Below, in pieces: positions 8,661-15,639 of a DNA stretch of 21,261 nt. The first letter of the stretch is position 1; each line of letters begins with the position of its first letter. The notes below the pieces were generated by a model, which saw only the letters and a program-made list of their open reading frames with translations, was not told the origin of the DNA and searched no databases. A program made the translations under genes and the position numbers. The DNA comes from CAYRVX01 sp964642165 (GTDB lineage: Bacteria; Planctomycetota; Phycisphaerae; SM23-33): assembly GCA_964642165.1 (NCBI GenBank), contig CAZXOC010000112.1, positions 1 through 21,261 of the forward strand, in the 5' to 3' direction.

Positions 8661-8666
8661 ATTGTA
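8661..8666 (-). promoter_or_regulatory. Possible -10 element for the DsbD-like gene
   Basis: Minus-strand TACAAT, within GTATACAATTG, is AT-rich in an otherwise GC-rich 81-bp gap and would give a leader of about 25 nt ending in AAGGAG. I see no convincing -35 element at the right distance, so this gene may instead be read through from the gene upstream. Confidence 0.3.
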
Positions 8667-8709
8667 TACCCCAGGCGAACCTTGCGCGCGAAGGGCCCGG
8701 GCGAGCGCC

Positions 8710-11364
8710 TTACCCGCGCCGCGCCGTTGGGCCAAGGCGCCGTCTCAGCGCCCGGTAGTCCGTCTTGCCCGTGCCGAGCAGGGGAATCTCGACGACACGC
8801 AGGACCCGCCGGACGTGGTGCAGCGGCGAGAGACCCGCTTCGCGGATGCGGTCGTTGACCGTCCGGCGCTCCAGAGGGCGCGTGGTGAACAGCACGATCT
8901 CCGGGTGGTCCTCGCGGGGCGTGGCCGCGACGGCCAGCGCCGGGCCCGCGCCGTCTTCCGGTGGCCAGTGCTGCTCCAGCACGGCCTCGATGGCCGGCAG
9001 GGAGACCATCTCCCCCCCGAGCTTGACGAACCGCTTGAGCCGCCCGCGGAAGGTCAGCACGCCGTCGTCGGACTCGGTCACCAGGTCCCCCGTGCGGTAC
9101 CACCGCTTGCCCTCGAGCTCGGCGAACGGCGAGGACGCCTGCCGGCCCTCGTACCCCTCGAAGACGCTGGGCCCGCGCACCAGCAGCACGCCCTGCTCGC
9201 CGCGCGCCACGCGCCGGTGCGTGTCCACGTCCACGATCGCGTGCTCCACGCAGTCCAGCGGCAGCCCGATCGTGCCGTGCCGCACCCGCCCCGGCCGGTT
9301 CACCGAAACGATCGGCGAGCACTCCGTCACGCCGTATCCCTCCAGGATCTCCATCTGCGGGTTGACCTGCTCCAGCAGCCCGTAGACGCGCTGCGGGCAC
9401 TTCTCCGCCCCGGTGACGGCCAGGCGCAGCGGCGCGAGCTGCTCCGACGTGCCGGCCCGCGCGATGGCGTTCAGGAACGTCGGCGTGCCGACCAGGATCG
9501 TCGTGTCGTAGGCCTCGATCAGCCGCGCGAGGATCGGCGCCTCGGTCGGATCGGGATGATGCGCCACGGCCACACCGCTGCACAGGGGCAGCACCGTCGT
9601 GACGGTGAGCCCGAAGGCATGGAACGGCGGCAGGATGCCCAGCAGGCGGTCGTCGCCGCGAAGGATCCCCAGGGCGAGAATGTCCCGAACGTTCGCCAGG
9701 ATGTTGGCGTGGGACAGGGGCACGGCCTTCGGCAAGGCCTCCGAGCCGCTGGTGAAGAGGACCACGGCCGGGGCGGATTCGTCGATCGCAGCCGCCGCGC
9801 GGTCCAGCGACGCCCAGGTCAGCCGCGCCCGCAGCCACGCCCAGAGCTTCGCCCGTCCGGGAATTCCGGCCGCCAGGCGCTCCAGGAACACCAGCCGCTC
9901 GCGCACGACGGACAGGTCGGTTCCCGCCGCGTCCAGCCGTGCCACCAGCGCTTCGGCGGTCAAGATGCGCTCCACGCCGACCGCCTCCAGGCAGTGCGCG
10001 AGGTTGCGGGGCCCGACGGTCCAGTTGATCATCACGGGCGTCTTGCCCGCCAGCAGGGAGGCCAGGTAGACCACGTCCGCGGCGACGCTCGCCGGCAGCA
10101 TGATGCCCACTCGCTCGCCGGGCAGCTTCCGGATCGGCCGCCGGAGAACCAGGAGGCCCGTCACCACGTCGCGGCAGGTCCTCACCCCGCTGTTCTGGTC
10201 GGCCAGGAGCGGGCGGCTCGGGCCGCGGCGCGCCCGAGCGAGGAACACCTCGCCGATGGTGCGCCCGGCGGGGAGGTCCGCGACGCCGCCGTCCCGGCGC
10301 GGGGCGAACCACTTCGCGGGCACGGGCTTGAGCTGTCTCAGCCGCGCCGAGAGCGACTCGCCGCATGCCGCCAGCAGCAGGTCCCCCACCGTCTGGAGCG
10401 CCTGCACGTCGCCGGCGGGCAGCCCGAACTCGCCCGACAGCCACGCCAGCAGTTCCGCGCGGGCCAGGCTGTCCAGGCCGAGATCGCGCGCCAGGTGATG
10501 CCCCTCGCGGATGTCGCGCAGGTCCGTTTCCTCTCGCAGGTGCTCCACGACGATCTGCCGGGTGGCCTCCGGAACCGCCGCGGCGTCGCCTCGGGAGGCC
10601 TGAAGCTGCGGCTCGGGCATCTCGCGGACGCCGCCGGCCTCCCAGAAGGTGTACGGCACGTAGGTCGCCGGCGGGGCGCCGTCGTTGTAGAAGGCCTCCA
10701 GGTAGCGGTTCAGCTCCTGGCGCCCGGCGCCGCGGGGAAGGTCCTCGGGCTCGGTAAGCTCGATGAGCACGGGCCGCTTCGGCACGGCGAAGATGCCGCA
10801 CGCCACCAGCGACGCCACGGCCCGGCGCAGCGTGGCGGCGACGTCCGGAACGTGCCCGTACGCATAGCCGAAGCGGCTGCCCCACAGGCCCCGCGTGCGG
10901 ACCAGCACCACGCGCGCATCGGGGAGCGTGCGGAGCAGGAACTCCACCGCGCTGTTGCCGGCGAGGTTCTCCCTCCGCCCGCGAAGGATGTGACCCGAGG
11001 GGTACAACACGACGTTGTCCCCCTGCCGCAGGGCCTCGACGCAGCGGGCCAGGCCCTCCTCGACCGCCTGACGCGCTCGCGCACCGAACTTCTCCGGGTC
11101 GGGGATCGGCACGACGTTGATCCGCCGGGCGAGCCAACGGATGAAGAACCGGTCGATCTGGTCCTGGTCGGCCAGGAAGCGAGCGCGGAACGTCTTGTGC
11201 AGCACGGCCGCCAGAATGACGGGGTCGATCAGGCAGGGATGATTGGGCAGGAACAGGATCCCTCGCGTGCCGCGGGCGGCGATCCGCCTGAGCCCCCTCG
11301 TGCGGACGCGATAGCGCAGCGACAGGGCGAACCTCGCGAAGCCCCGCAGCAGCGCGTCGATCAT
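8710..11364 (-). CDS. Fusion protein: PlsC-type acyltransferase, acyl carrier protein, acyl-ACP/CoA ligase
   Basis: The 884 residues contain three modules. Residues 1-230 are a glycerophosphate acyltransferase with NHPCLIDP (41-48, the NHx4D site). Residues 265-330 are an acyl carrier protein domain with DLGLDS, whose Ser299 should carry phosphopantetheine. Residues 370-884 are an AMP-forming ligase with LFTSGSEALPKAVPLSHANI (near 532), YGVTECSP, YRTGDL and the C-terminal lysine motif GTGKTDYR. E. coli Aas (719 residues) joins the first and last modules and reacylates lysophospholipid; the ACP domain between them is the extra part. The protein could activate a fatty acid, load it on its own ACP and transfer it to a lysolipid or glycerol-3-phosphate. 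ATG 11364 has AAGGA 7 nt upstream. gpsA lies 61 bp upstream on the same strand. Odd point: acyltransferase block III reads YPSGH rather than the usual FPEGT, so transfer activity or acceptor may differ. Confidence 0.88.
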   Translation of the reverse strand: MIDALLRGFARFALSLRYRVRTRGLRRIAARGTRGILFLPNHPCLIDPVILAAVLHKTFRARFLADQDQIDRFFIRWLARRINVVPIPDPEKFGARARQAVEEGLARCVEALRQGDNVVLYPSGHILRGRRENLAGNSAVEFLLRTLPDARVVLVRTRGLWGSRFGYAYGHVPDVAATLRRAVASLVACGIFAVPKRPVLIELTEPEDLPRGAGRQELNRYLEAFYNDGAPPATYVPYTFWEAGGVREMPEPQLQASRGDAAAVPEATRQIVVEHLREETDLRDIREGHHLARDLGLDSLARAELLAWLSGEFGLPAGDVQALQTVGDLLLAACGESLSARLRQLKPVPAKWFAPRRDGGVADLPAGRTIGEVFLARARRGPSRPLLADQNSGVRTCRDVVTGLLVLRRPIRKLPGERVGIMLPASVAADVVYLASLLAGKTPVMINWTVGPRNLAHCLEAVGVERILTAEALVARLDAAGTDLSVVRERLVFLERLAAGIPGRAKLWAWLRARLTWASLDRAAAAIDESAPAVVLFTSGSEALPKAVPLSHANILANVRDILALGILRGDDRLLGILPPFHAFGLTVTTVLPLCSGVAVAHHPDPTEAPILARLIEAYDTTILVGTPTFLNAIARAGTSEQLAPLRLAVTGAEKCPQRVYGLLEQVNPQMEILEGYGVTECSPIVSVNRPGRVRHGTIGLPLDCVEHAIVDVDTHRRVARGEQGVLLVRGPSVFEGYEGRQASSPFAELEGKRWYRTGDLVTESDDGVLTFRGRLKRFVKLGGEMVSLPAIEAVLEQHWPPEDGAGPALAVAATPREDHPEIVLFTTRPLERRTVNDRIREAGLSPLHHVRRVLRVVEIPLLGTGKTDYRALRRRLGPTARRG

Positions 11365-11425
11365 GGAGCTTCCTTTCCTCGCGGGTGCCCGCCCGCAAGC
11401 GGCAGCGGGCCTGCGCCCGGCCGGC

Positions 11426-12436
11426 TCAGTGCTCTGCCCGGAGGGGGCGCGTCATGAGCCGATTGACGGCCTCCCGGGGGTGCGCTGCCTGGAAGAGCAC
11501 GTCGTACACGGCCTGCGTGATGGGCATCTCCACATCGTGGCGCCGGGCCAGCTCGACGACGCTCGCCGTCGTCGCGACGCCCTCGACGACCGACTCCGTC
11601 GCGGCGAGGGCCTCCTCGATGGTGCGGCCTTGCCCGACGGCCTCGCCGAACGAGCGATTCCGGCCGACCGGCGAGATGCAGGTCGTCACCAGGTCGCCCA
11701 CGCCGGCGATCCCGGCGAACGTCTCGGGGCAGGCGCCCACGGCTGCGCCGAGTCGCGTGATCTCGCTCAGGCCCCGGCTGACCAGGGCGGCCTTGGCGTT
11801 GTCTCCGGCCTCCAGGCCGTCCAGGATGCCGGCGGCGATGGCGATGACGTTCTTCGTCGCCCCGGCGATCTCGACGCCGACCAGGTCCCGGTTCGTGTAG
11901 ACCCGGAAGTACGGACGGCTGATCAGGGACTGGACGCGTTCGGCGAAGGCGGCCTGCGTGGCGGCCACAACGACGGTCGCCGGGAGCCGCCGCGCCACCT
12001 CCGGGGCGATGGAAGGCCCCGAAAGCGCCGCCAGGGCCCGCCCCGCTTCGTGGGGATCGTCCAGCACGTCGCGGAGGATGGCCGTCGGGCGCAGCAGCGT
12101 GCCGTTCTCGATGCCCTTGGCGACCGAGCAGATCGGCAGCCCCGGCGGGCAGCGCGGACCCAGGCGCTGCCAGACGCCCCGCATGTACTGGGTCGGCACG
12201 GCCGAGACGGCCAGCGCCGCACCCGCCAGGGCCCGCTCGTCGTCGCCAGTTACCTGAACGGCCTCGGGCAGGCGCACGCCCGGGAGGAACCGCTCGTTGA
12301 CGCGCTCGCGGGACAGGCGCTCGGCGGCCTCAGGGAACGCCGACCACAGGCGGACCTCGTGCCCGTTCTCCGCGAGCATGATCGCGCACGTCGTGCCCAT
12401 CCCCCCGTCGCCAATCACGGCAAGGCTCTCCGACAT
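11426..12436 (-). CDS. gpsA: Glycerol-3-phosphate dehydrogenase [NAD(P)+]
   Basis: GpsA reduces dihydroxyacetone phosphate to sn-glycerol-3-phosphate, the backbone of phospholipids, in the cytoplasm. The 336-residue length is typical. Visible motifs are the N-terminal dinucleotide loop GDGGMG (9-14), VAKGIENGTL, the LSGPSIAPEVARRLPATVVV block, GATKNVIAIAAGILDGL with the catalytic lysine, and GVGDLVTTCISPVGRNRSFG. The frame extends upstream to 12556, but ATG 12434-12436 is chosen because the Rossmann strand starts directly after it, as in other GpsA proteins. The dinucleotide loop carries D and M where GAGxWG is usual, a modest change. The gene precedes the acyltransferase-ACP-ligase fusion by 61 bp, so product and user of glycerol-3-phosphate are probably cotranscribed. 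Confidence 0.95.
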   Translation of the reverse strand: MSESLAVIGDGGMGTTCAIMLAENGHEVRLWSAFPEAAERLSRERVNERFLPGVRLPEAVQVTGDDERALAGAALAVSAVPTQYMRGVWQRLGPRCPPGLPICSVAKGIENGTLLRPTAILRDVLDDPHEAGRALAALSGPSIAPEVARRLPATVVVAATQAAFAERVQSLISRPYFRVYTNRDLVGVEIAGATKNVIAIAAGILDGLEAGDNAKAALVSRGLSEITRLGAAVGACPETFAGIAGVGDLVTTCISPVGRNRSFGEAVGQGRTIEEALAATESVVEGVATTASVVELARRHDVEMPITQAVYDVLFQAAHPREAVNRLMTRPLRAEH

Positions 12437-12583
12437 GGCTGCGGCCCCAGTCTCTGCGCGCGAATCCGCGGCCCCCCGGACTGTGATATCGCTCCCCCCC
12501 TCTTCTCTCGAGGCTCTTGGGGAACCGCCGGCGGGCCGGCATCGCCACGGTCGCACCAGCTACCGGCCGGCTCCTTCGCGGAA

Positions 12584-12612
12584 ATCCTACGTCGTGCGAC
12601 CTCCTGGCACAA
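12584..12612 (-). promoter_or_regulatory. Possible promoter of gpsA
   Basis: Minus-strand TTGTGC (12607-12612) and TAGGAT (12584-12589) are 17 bp apart. Matches to consensus are 3 of 6 and 4 of 6. It would produce a leader of about 140 nt before gpsA. The correct spacing is the main support. Confidence 0.33.
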
Positions 12613-12645
12613 GACCGCGCCCCGCCGGGAGCTTGCGCCTCGTTG

Positions 12646-12673
12646 TTGACGGGCGTCGGTGGCTGCGTATAAT
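12646..12673 (+). promoter_or_regulatory. Strong sigma-70-type promoter of the PEP-CTERM gene
   Basis: TTGACG (12646-12651) and a perfect TATAAT (12668-12673) are 16 bp apart, and TGCG directly before the -10 resembles an extended -10 element. Transcription should begin near 12680, leaving a leader of about 155 nt. It is one of the best consensus matches in the window. Confidence 0.7.
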
Positions 12674-12679
12674 CAGATG

Positions 12680-12834
12680 CGCTCCAGACTGCTTGAGGGA
12701 GCGGCAGAGCTGGTGCACGGCTCCGGGGCAGGAGAGATGTGGCGCCTTGTCGTGCCATCCTGCCCGAGGCCGCGTCGGCCGAGCTCCCAAGGCCCGGCGC
12801 TTCCTGCGACCGTGCCAGGATAGGAGGTGCAAGG
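12680..12834 (+). ncRNA. Structured 5' leader of the PEP-CTERM mRNA, possible cis-regulatory RNA
   Basis: Downstream of the promoter the leader can form several stems. GGGCAGGA (12726-12733) pairs with TCCTGCCC (12758-12765), and inside it TGGC (12740-12743) pairs with GCCA (12754-12757). GGCCG (12768-12772) pairs with CGGCC (12776-12780). ATCCTG (12757-12762), which is part of the first stem, can instead pair with CAGGAT (12816-12821), directly before the AGGAGG ribosome binding site. Two exclusive foldings near a start site are what a regulatory leader would show. I do not recognise a known riboswitch class, and high GC content makes chance stems common. Confidence 0.35.
12822..12827 (+). 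promoter_or_regulatory. Ribosome binding site fixing the PEP-CTERM gene start
   Basis: A perfect AGGAGG lies 7 nt before ATG 12835. It decides for this start over the longer frame that opens at 12739. Confidence 0.85.
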
Positions 12835-13584
12835 ATGGAACGCGCCAGATACCTCGTCCTCGGTGCCGCGATGCTGCTCCTGGCGGGCGTGCTTCCGAGC
12901 CGCGCCCTCGGGTTGGAGATCCTCGAGTGGGCCCGCTACGGCGACCCCGACGAGGAGACGGCGAACGCCGAGGCAGCCATCCTGTCGCTGGTGCCGGCCG
13001 TCACCTTCACCCGGACCGTCACCGACGAGGCCGCCGAGATCGCCGCCCTGCTGCCGGGCAAGGACGTGTTCTTCGTCCCCGAATTGGACTTCGCCGGCTA
13101 CTCCGGGGAAGGCACGACGTTCGCCCCCGTGCTGGAGCCGTTCGTCGCCGCCGGCGGCGTGCTGGTCTGCTGCGCGGAGGGCTTCCCCCGCGACCAGGGG
13201 ACGTTCCTCAAGGACACGGGGCTGCTCGATCGCGACTACGTCGACTGGACGCGGGTGGGAACCGCGACGCTCCTGAGCCCGGGCCACCCCCTCGCCGAGG
13301 GCGTCGGCGAGACGATCGGCCTCATCAACGTGACGGCCTACTACACCACGGGCGACCCCGGCGTGGAGATCGTCTACGCACACACGGACAATCCCGACTA
13401 CGGCATCGTGATGTACCGGCCGTACGGGGAAGGGCACGTGGTGGGAATCGGCTACGACTACTACACTCGCAGCGCCGACGCCGACCGCATCCTGGCCAAC
13501 GCCGTCACCCTCCCCGAGCCGGCGGCCCTGTCCCTGTTGGCCCTGGGCGCCGTCGCGCTGCTTCGGCGTCGCCGACGAGGCTAG
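12835..13584 (+). CDS. PEP-CTERM sorted exported protein of unknown function
   Basis: The 249-residue protein has an N-terminal signal peptide (MERARYLVLGAAMLLLAGVL) and a C-terminal sorting signal (226-249): LPEP, a hydrophobic stretch ALSLLALGAVALL, then RRRRRG. In PEP-CTERM systems an exosortase removes this tail and places the protein in the envelope or exopolysaccharide matrix; no exosortase gene is in the window. The middle (30-220) resembles a glutamine-amidotransferase-like alpha/beta fold: VFFVPELDF, FVAAGGVLVCCAEGF, SPGHPLAEGV and EGHVVGIGYDYY. This looks like the ThuA/DUF4350-type folds that act as sensing or binding domains, but I do not assign a family. Translation starts from an ideal ribosome binding site and transcription from a strong promoter, so it may be well expressed. 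It converges with the zinc dehydrogenase gene, with 6 bp between the stops. Confidence 0.82.
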   Translation: MERARYLVLGAAMLLLAGVLPSRALGLEILEWARYGDPDEETANAEAAILSLVPAVTFTRTVTDEAAEIAALLPGKDVFFVPELDFAGYSGEGTTFAPVLEPFVAAGGVLVCCAEGFPRDQGTFLKDTGLLDRDYVDWTRVGTATLLSPGHPLAEGVGETIGLINVTAYYTTGDPGVEIVYAHTDNPDYGIVMYRPYGEGHVVGIGYDYYTRSADADRILANAVTLPEPAALSLLALGAVALLRRRRRG

Positions 13585-13598
13585 CGGCCGTCAGCCGC
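13584..13598. terminator. Stem-loop at a convergent gene junction
   Basis: GCGGC (13584-13588) pairs with GCCGC (13594-13598) around CGTCA. It spans the 6-bp gap between the stops of two converging genes, overlapping both gene ends. A bidirectional termination role is plausible from position, but there is no T tract. Confidence 0.33.
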
Positions 13599-14613
13599 GG
13601 ACGCGCACCAGCGCCTTGACCACCTTCCTTGCGCGCGTCGCCTCGACGGCCTCGTTGATCCGCTCCAGCTCGAAGGGGTGGTCCAGATCCAGCCAGATCG
13701 ACGCGTCCAGTCTGCCCGCCCCGAACAGGTCGACCACCTGCTCGTGCGTCTCCGGCTCGTCGTAGCCGCCCTGGTAGAACGTGAACGTCCCGCGGGCGCG
13801 GTCGGGGTTGATCCTCAGCTTGCCGTAGTCGTCGATGCCGTAGATGCCGATGGTCCCTCCCGGCCGCAGCAGCGACAGCGCCAGGTCGCCCGCCCCCACC
13901 TTGCCGACGGCGTCGATGGCCAGGTCGAAGCCGCGCGGGCAGGTCTCGCGGGCCTGATCCGCGGCGTCGTCCGCCGCGTAATCCACGTAGCCGGTCGCGC
14001 CGGCGCGGCGCGCGGCCTGTTCGCGAAGCGCCGAGCCGATCATGACCACCGGCTCGCAGCCGGCGTTGGCGGCGTGGGCGACGTACGCCAGGCCGTTGCC
14101 GCCCGAGCCGATGACCAGCACGCGCTGCCCCTCAGCCACGCCGATGCGGTTGGCGTAGCTGAGCGTCTCGCGCCACGTGATGACCATGGTCGCCGCGGCC
14201 GGGTCGCTCCCCGGCGGCAGGGCACGCTGGACCCTTCCGCGCTGCCACTGCTCTCGCGGCAGGCCGTCTTCTTCGGCCGCCCGCGCGTCCGTCGCGACGC
14301 CCAGTTCCGCGAAGCCGCCCCACGTGACGCTGTAGGGGCCGACCGCCACGGTCCCGACGCGCGTGACCAGGTCGCCCTCGCGGAAGCTCCGCACCTTCGA
14401 GCCGACCGCCACGACGCGGGCGATACTCTCGTGGCCGAGGACCGTCGGCAGCGGCGAGAGGTACGGGAAGTCGCACTCGACGATGTGCGTGTCCGTCCCG
14501 GAGCACATCGCCCCGTAGAGCACCTCGCACAGCGCGTCGTGCTCGCCAACGGGCGGTTCGGGGATGTCCCTCACGACGAGGCGGTTGGGTCCCTCGACCA
14601 CAGCGGCCTTCAT
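13591..14613 (-). CDS. Zinc-type medium-chain alcohol/polyol dehydrogenase
   Basis: This 340-residue cytoplasmic protein belongs to the medium-chain dehydrogenase/reductase superfamily. The GroES-like N-terminal half has the catalytic zinc ligand Cys37 in CSGTD and His61-Glu62 in LGHES. The NAD(P) loop is GSGGNG (169-174) within a Rossmann fold, and residues 225-260 (DAVGKVGAGDLALSLLRPGG) are typical. The four-cysteine structural zinc lobe of classic alcohol dehydrogenases is missing; the region about 95-130 is a short Asp/Glu/Arg-rich loop instead. The start at 14613 has GAGGAG 6 nt upstream. It is the last gene of a probable operon with the sulfatase, propeller-like protein and aldo/keto reductase, 42 bp behind the last. 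A sugar, polyol or inositol-type substrate is suggested by context only. Confidence 0.88.
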   Translation of the reverse strand: MKAAVVEGPNRLVVRDIPEPPVGEHDALCEVLYGAMCSGTDTHIVECDFPYLSPLPTVLGHESIARVVAVGSKVRSFREGDLVTRVGTVAVGPYSVTWGGFAELGVATDARAAEEDGLPREQWQRGRVQRALPPGSDPAAATMVITWRETLSYANRIGVAEGQRVLVIGSGGNGLAYVAHAANAGCEPVVMIGSALREQAARRAGATGYVDYAADDAADQARETCPRGFDLAIDAVGKVGAGDLALSLLRPGGTIGIYGIDDYGKLRINPDRARGTFTFYQGGYDEPETHEQVVDLFGAGRLDASIWLDLDHPFELERINEAVEATRARKVVKALVRVRG

Positions 14614-14655
14614 ACGAAGCTCCTCGGCGGACGGCTCTCCCGGGCGGGCGGCGTC

Positions 14656-15639
14656 CTACGCGGGGCCGGGGCCCTTGTACGGCCGGCCCCACGGGAAGCC
14701 GAACGGCTCGTCGAATGGACGGAACGGCACCATCGCCGCGATCTCATCGAGGCGCCCGAGCACGTCGGAGGGCAGCGGGCCCTTCGCCGCGCAGGCGACG
14801 TTCTGCTCCACCTCCTGCCTCGAGCGCGCCCCCATCAGCGTGCAGTCGACGTCCTCGTTGGACAGGACGAACCGCAGCGCCAACTCGACGATCGGCATGT
14901 CCAGCTCGTCCAGGAAGGCGTACAGCGCCCGGAACTGCTCGCGCCGAGGGCGGCTCAGCCACGGCGCCCCGCCGGTGACCTCGTCGTCGTGGCGCCGGGC
15001 GATGGCCCCCTGCTGGAGCGGCGAGCCGAGGACGACGCCCATTCCCTGCTCCCTGGCGGCCGGCAGGACCTCGATCTCCGCCTCGCGCCACAGCAGGCTG
15101 TAGTTGAACGCCGTCAGGACCACGTCGAACCGTCCCGTGCGGATCAGCCTCGCCAGCGTGTACGCCGTCGTGCCGCCCAGGCCGGTGTATCGGATGACGC
15201 CGTCGGCCTTGAGCTCCTCCAGCAGCTCCCACACCGGGCCCCGGGCGCGGTCCAGGTCCGTCCACCAGTCGTACTGGCCCGGGCGGTCGGGCTCGTGGAC
15301 CATGAGGATGTCGATCCGCTCGCGCCCGAGCAGTCGCAGGCTCTCGTCGACGGACCGGCGCAGGCACGCCTTGCTCTGCGGCTCGAAGGGCTGAGGGCGC
15401 CCGCCGAGCTTCGTGGACAGGACGAGCGGCCGGTCCACGTCGGGGAGGATGCGCCCGAGCACCTCCTCGCTGTCGGCGTACGACGGGGCGGTGTCGATGT
15501 AGTTGACGCCCAGTTCGATCGCCCGGAGCGTCGCCTCCCGCGCCTGGGCGAATTCCGCGCCGTAGGACGAGATAAACAGCCCGCCGAGCGAGAGCTCACT
15601 GACCTCAATGCCCGTCTGTCCCAGCTTCCTGGTCCTCAT
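14656..15639 (-). CDS. Aldo/keto reductase
   Basis: The 327-residue protein is an NADPH-dependent aldo/keto reductase with a TIM-barrel fold. The catalytic tetrad is visible: Asp49 (NYIDTAPSY), Tyr54, Lys77 (LSTKLGG) and His115 (ILMVHEPD). The N-terminus MRTRKLGQTGIEVSELSLGG is typical of the bacterial AKR groups that include sugar and L-glyceraldehyde-3-phosphate reductases. The 415-residue long frame is not used: ATG 15637-15639 begins the conserved N-terminus and has AGGAAG 8 nt upstream. This ATG overlaps the TGA of the upstream gene (ATGA), so translation is probably coupled. Some members of this group act as galactose or fucose dehydrogenases, so it could oxidise or reduce the product released by the neighbouring enzymes. 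Confidence 0.92.
   Translation of the reverse strand: MRTRKLGQTGIEVSELSLGGLFISSYGAEFAQAREATLRAIELGVNYIDTAPSYADSEEVLGRILPDVDRPLVLSTKLGGRPQPFEPQSKACLRRSVDESLRLLGRERIDILMVHEPDRPGQYDWWTDLDRARGPVWELLEELKADGVIRYTGLGGTTAYTLARLIRTGRFDVVLTAFNYSLLWREAEIEVLPAAREQGMGVVLGSPLQQGAIARRHDDEVTGGAPWLSRPRREQFRALYAFLDELDMPIVELALRFVLSNEDVDCTLMGARSRQEVEQNVACAAKGPLPSDVLGRLDEIAAMVPFRPFDEPFGFPWGRPYKGPGPA

Larger units (their letters stand above)
12437..12834. other. Divergent intergenic region of 398 bp
   Basis: This is the only gene-free stretch over 300 bp. It separates gpsA (minus) from the PEP-CTERM gene (plus). It holds a strong plus-strand promoter, a weak minus-strand promoter and a leader with stable hairpins, each listed separately. 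No convincing coding frame, tRNA or known riboswitch pattern was recognised. Confidence 0.7.

Noticed and set aside
11387..11410. Inverted GCCCGC/GCGGGC between gpsA and the fusion gene as a terminator
   Set aside because: There is no T tract and the two genes have linked roles with a good downstream ribosome binding site, so read-through is more likely.
8662..11457. Plus-strand open frame of 931 codons opposite the acyl fusion gene
   Set aside because: The antisense gene has full domain motifs and a good ribosome binding site; this frame is rich in Arg, Gln, His and Asp with no recognisable domain.
12437..12556. Longer N-terminus of GpsA from GTG 12556
   Set aside because: GpsA proteins begin directly with the Rossmann strand, and the extra 40 residues resemble translated intergenic DNA.
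12680..12770. tRNA-like look of the PEP-CTERM leader (GAGC, GCTC and GGCAGG stems)
   Set aside because: No T-arm TTC sequence, anticodon arm or CCA-compatible acceptor stem could be fitted.
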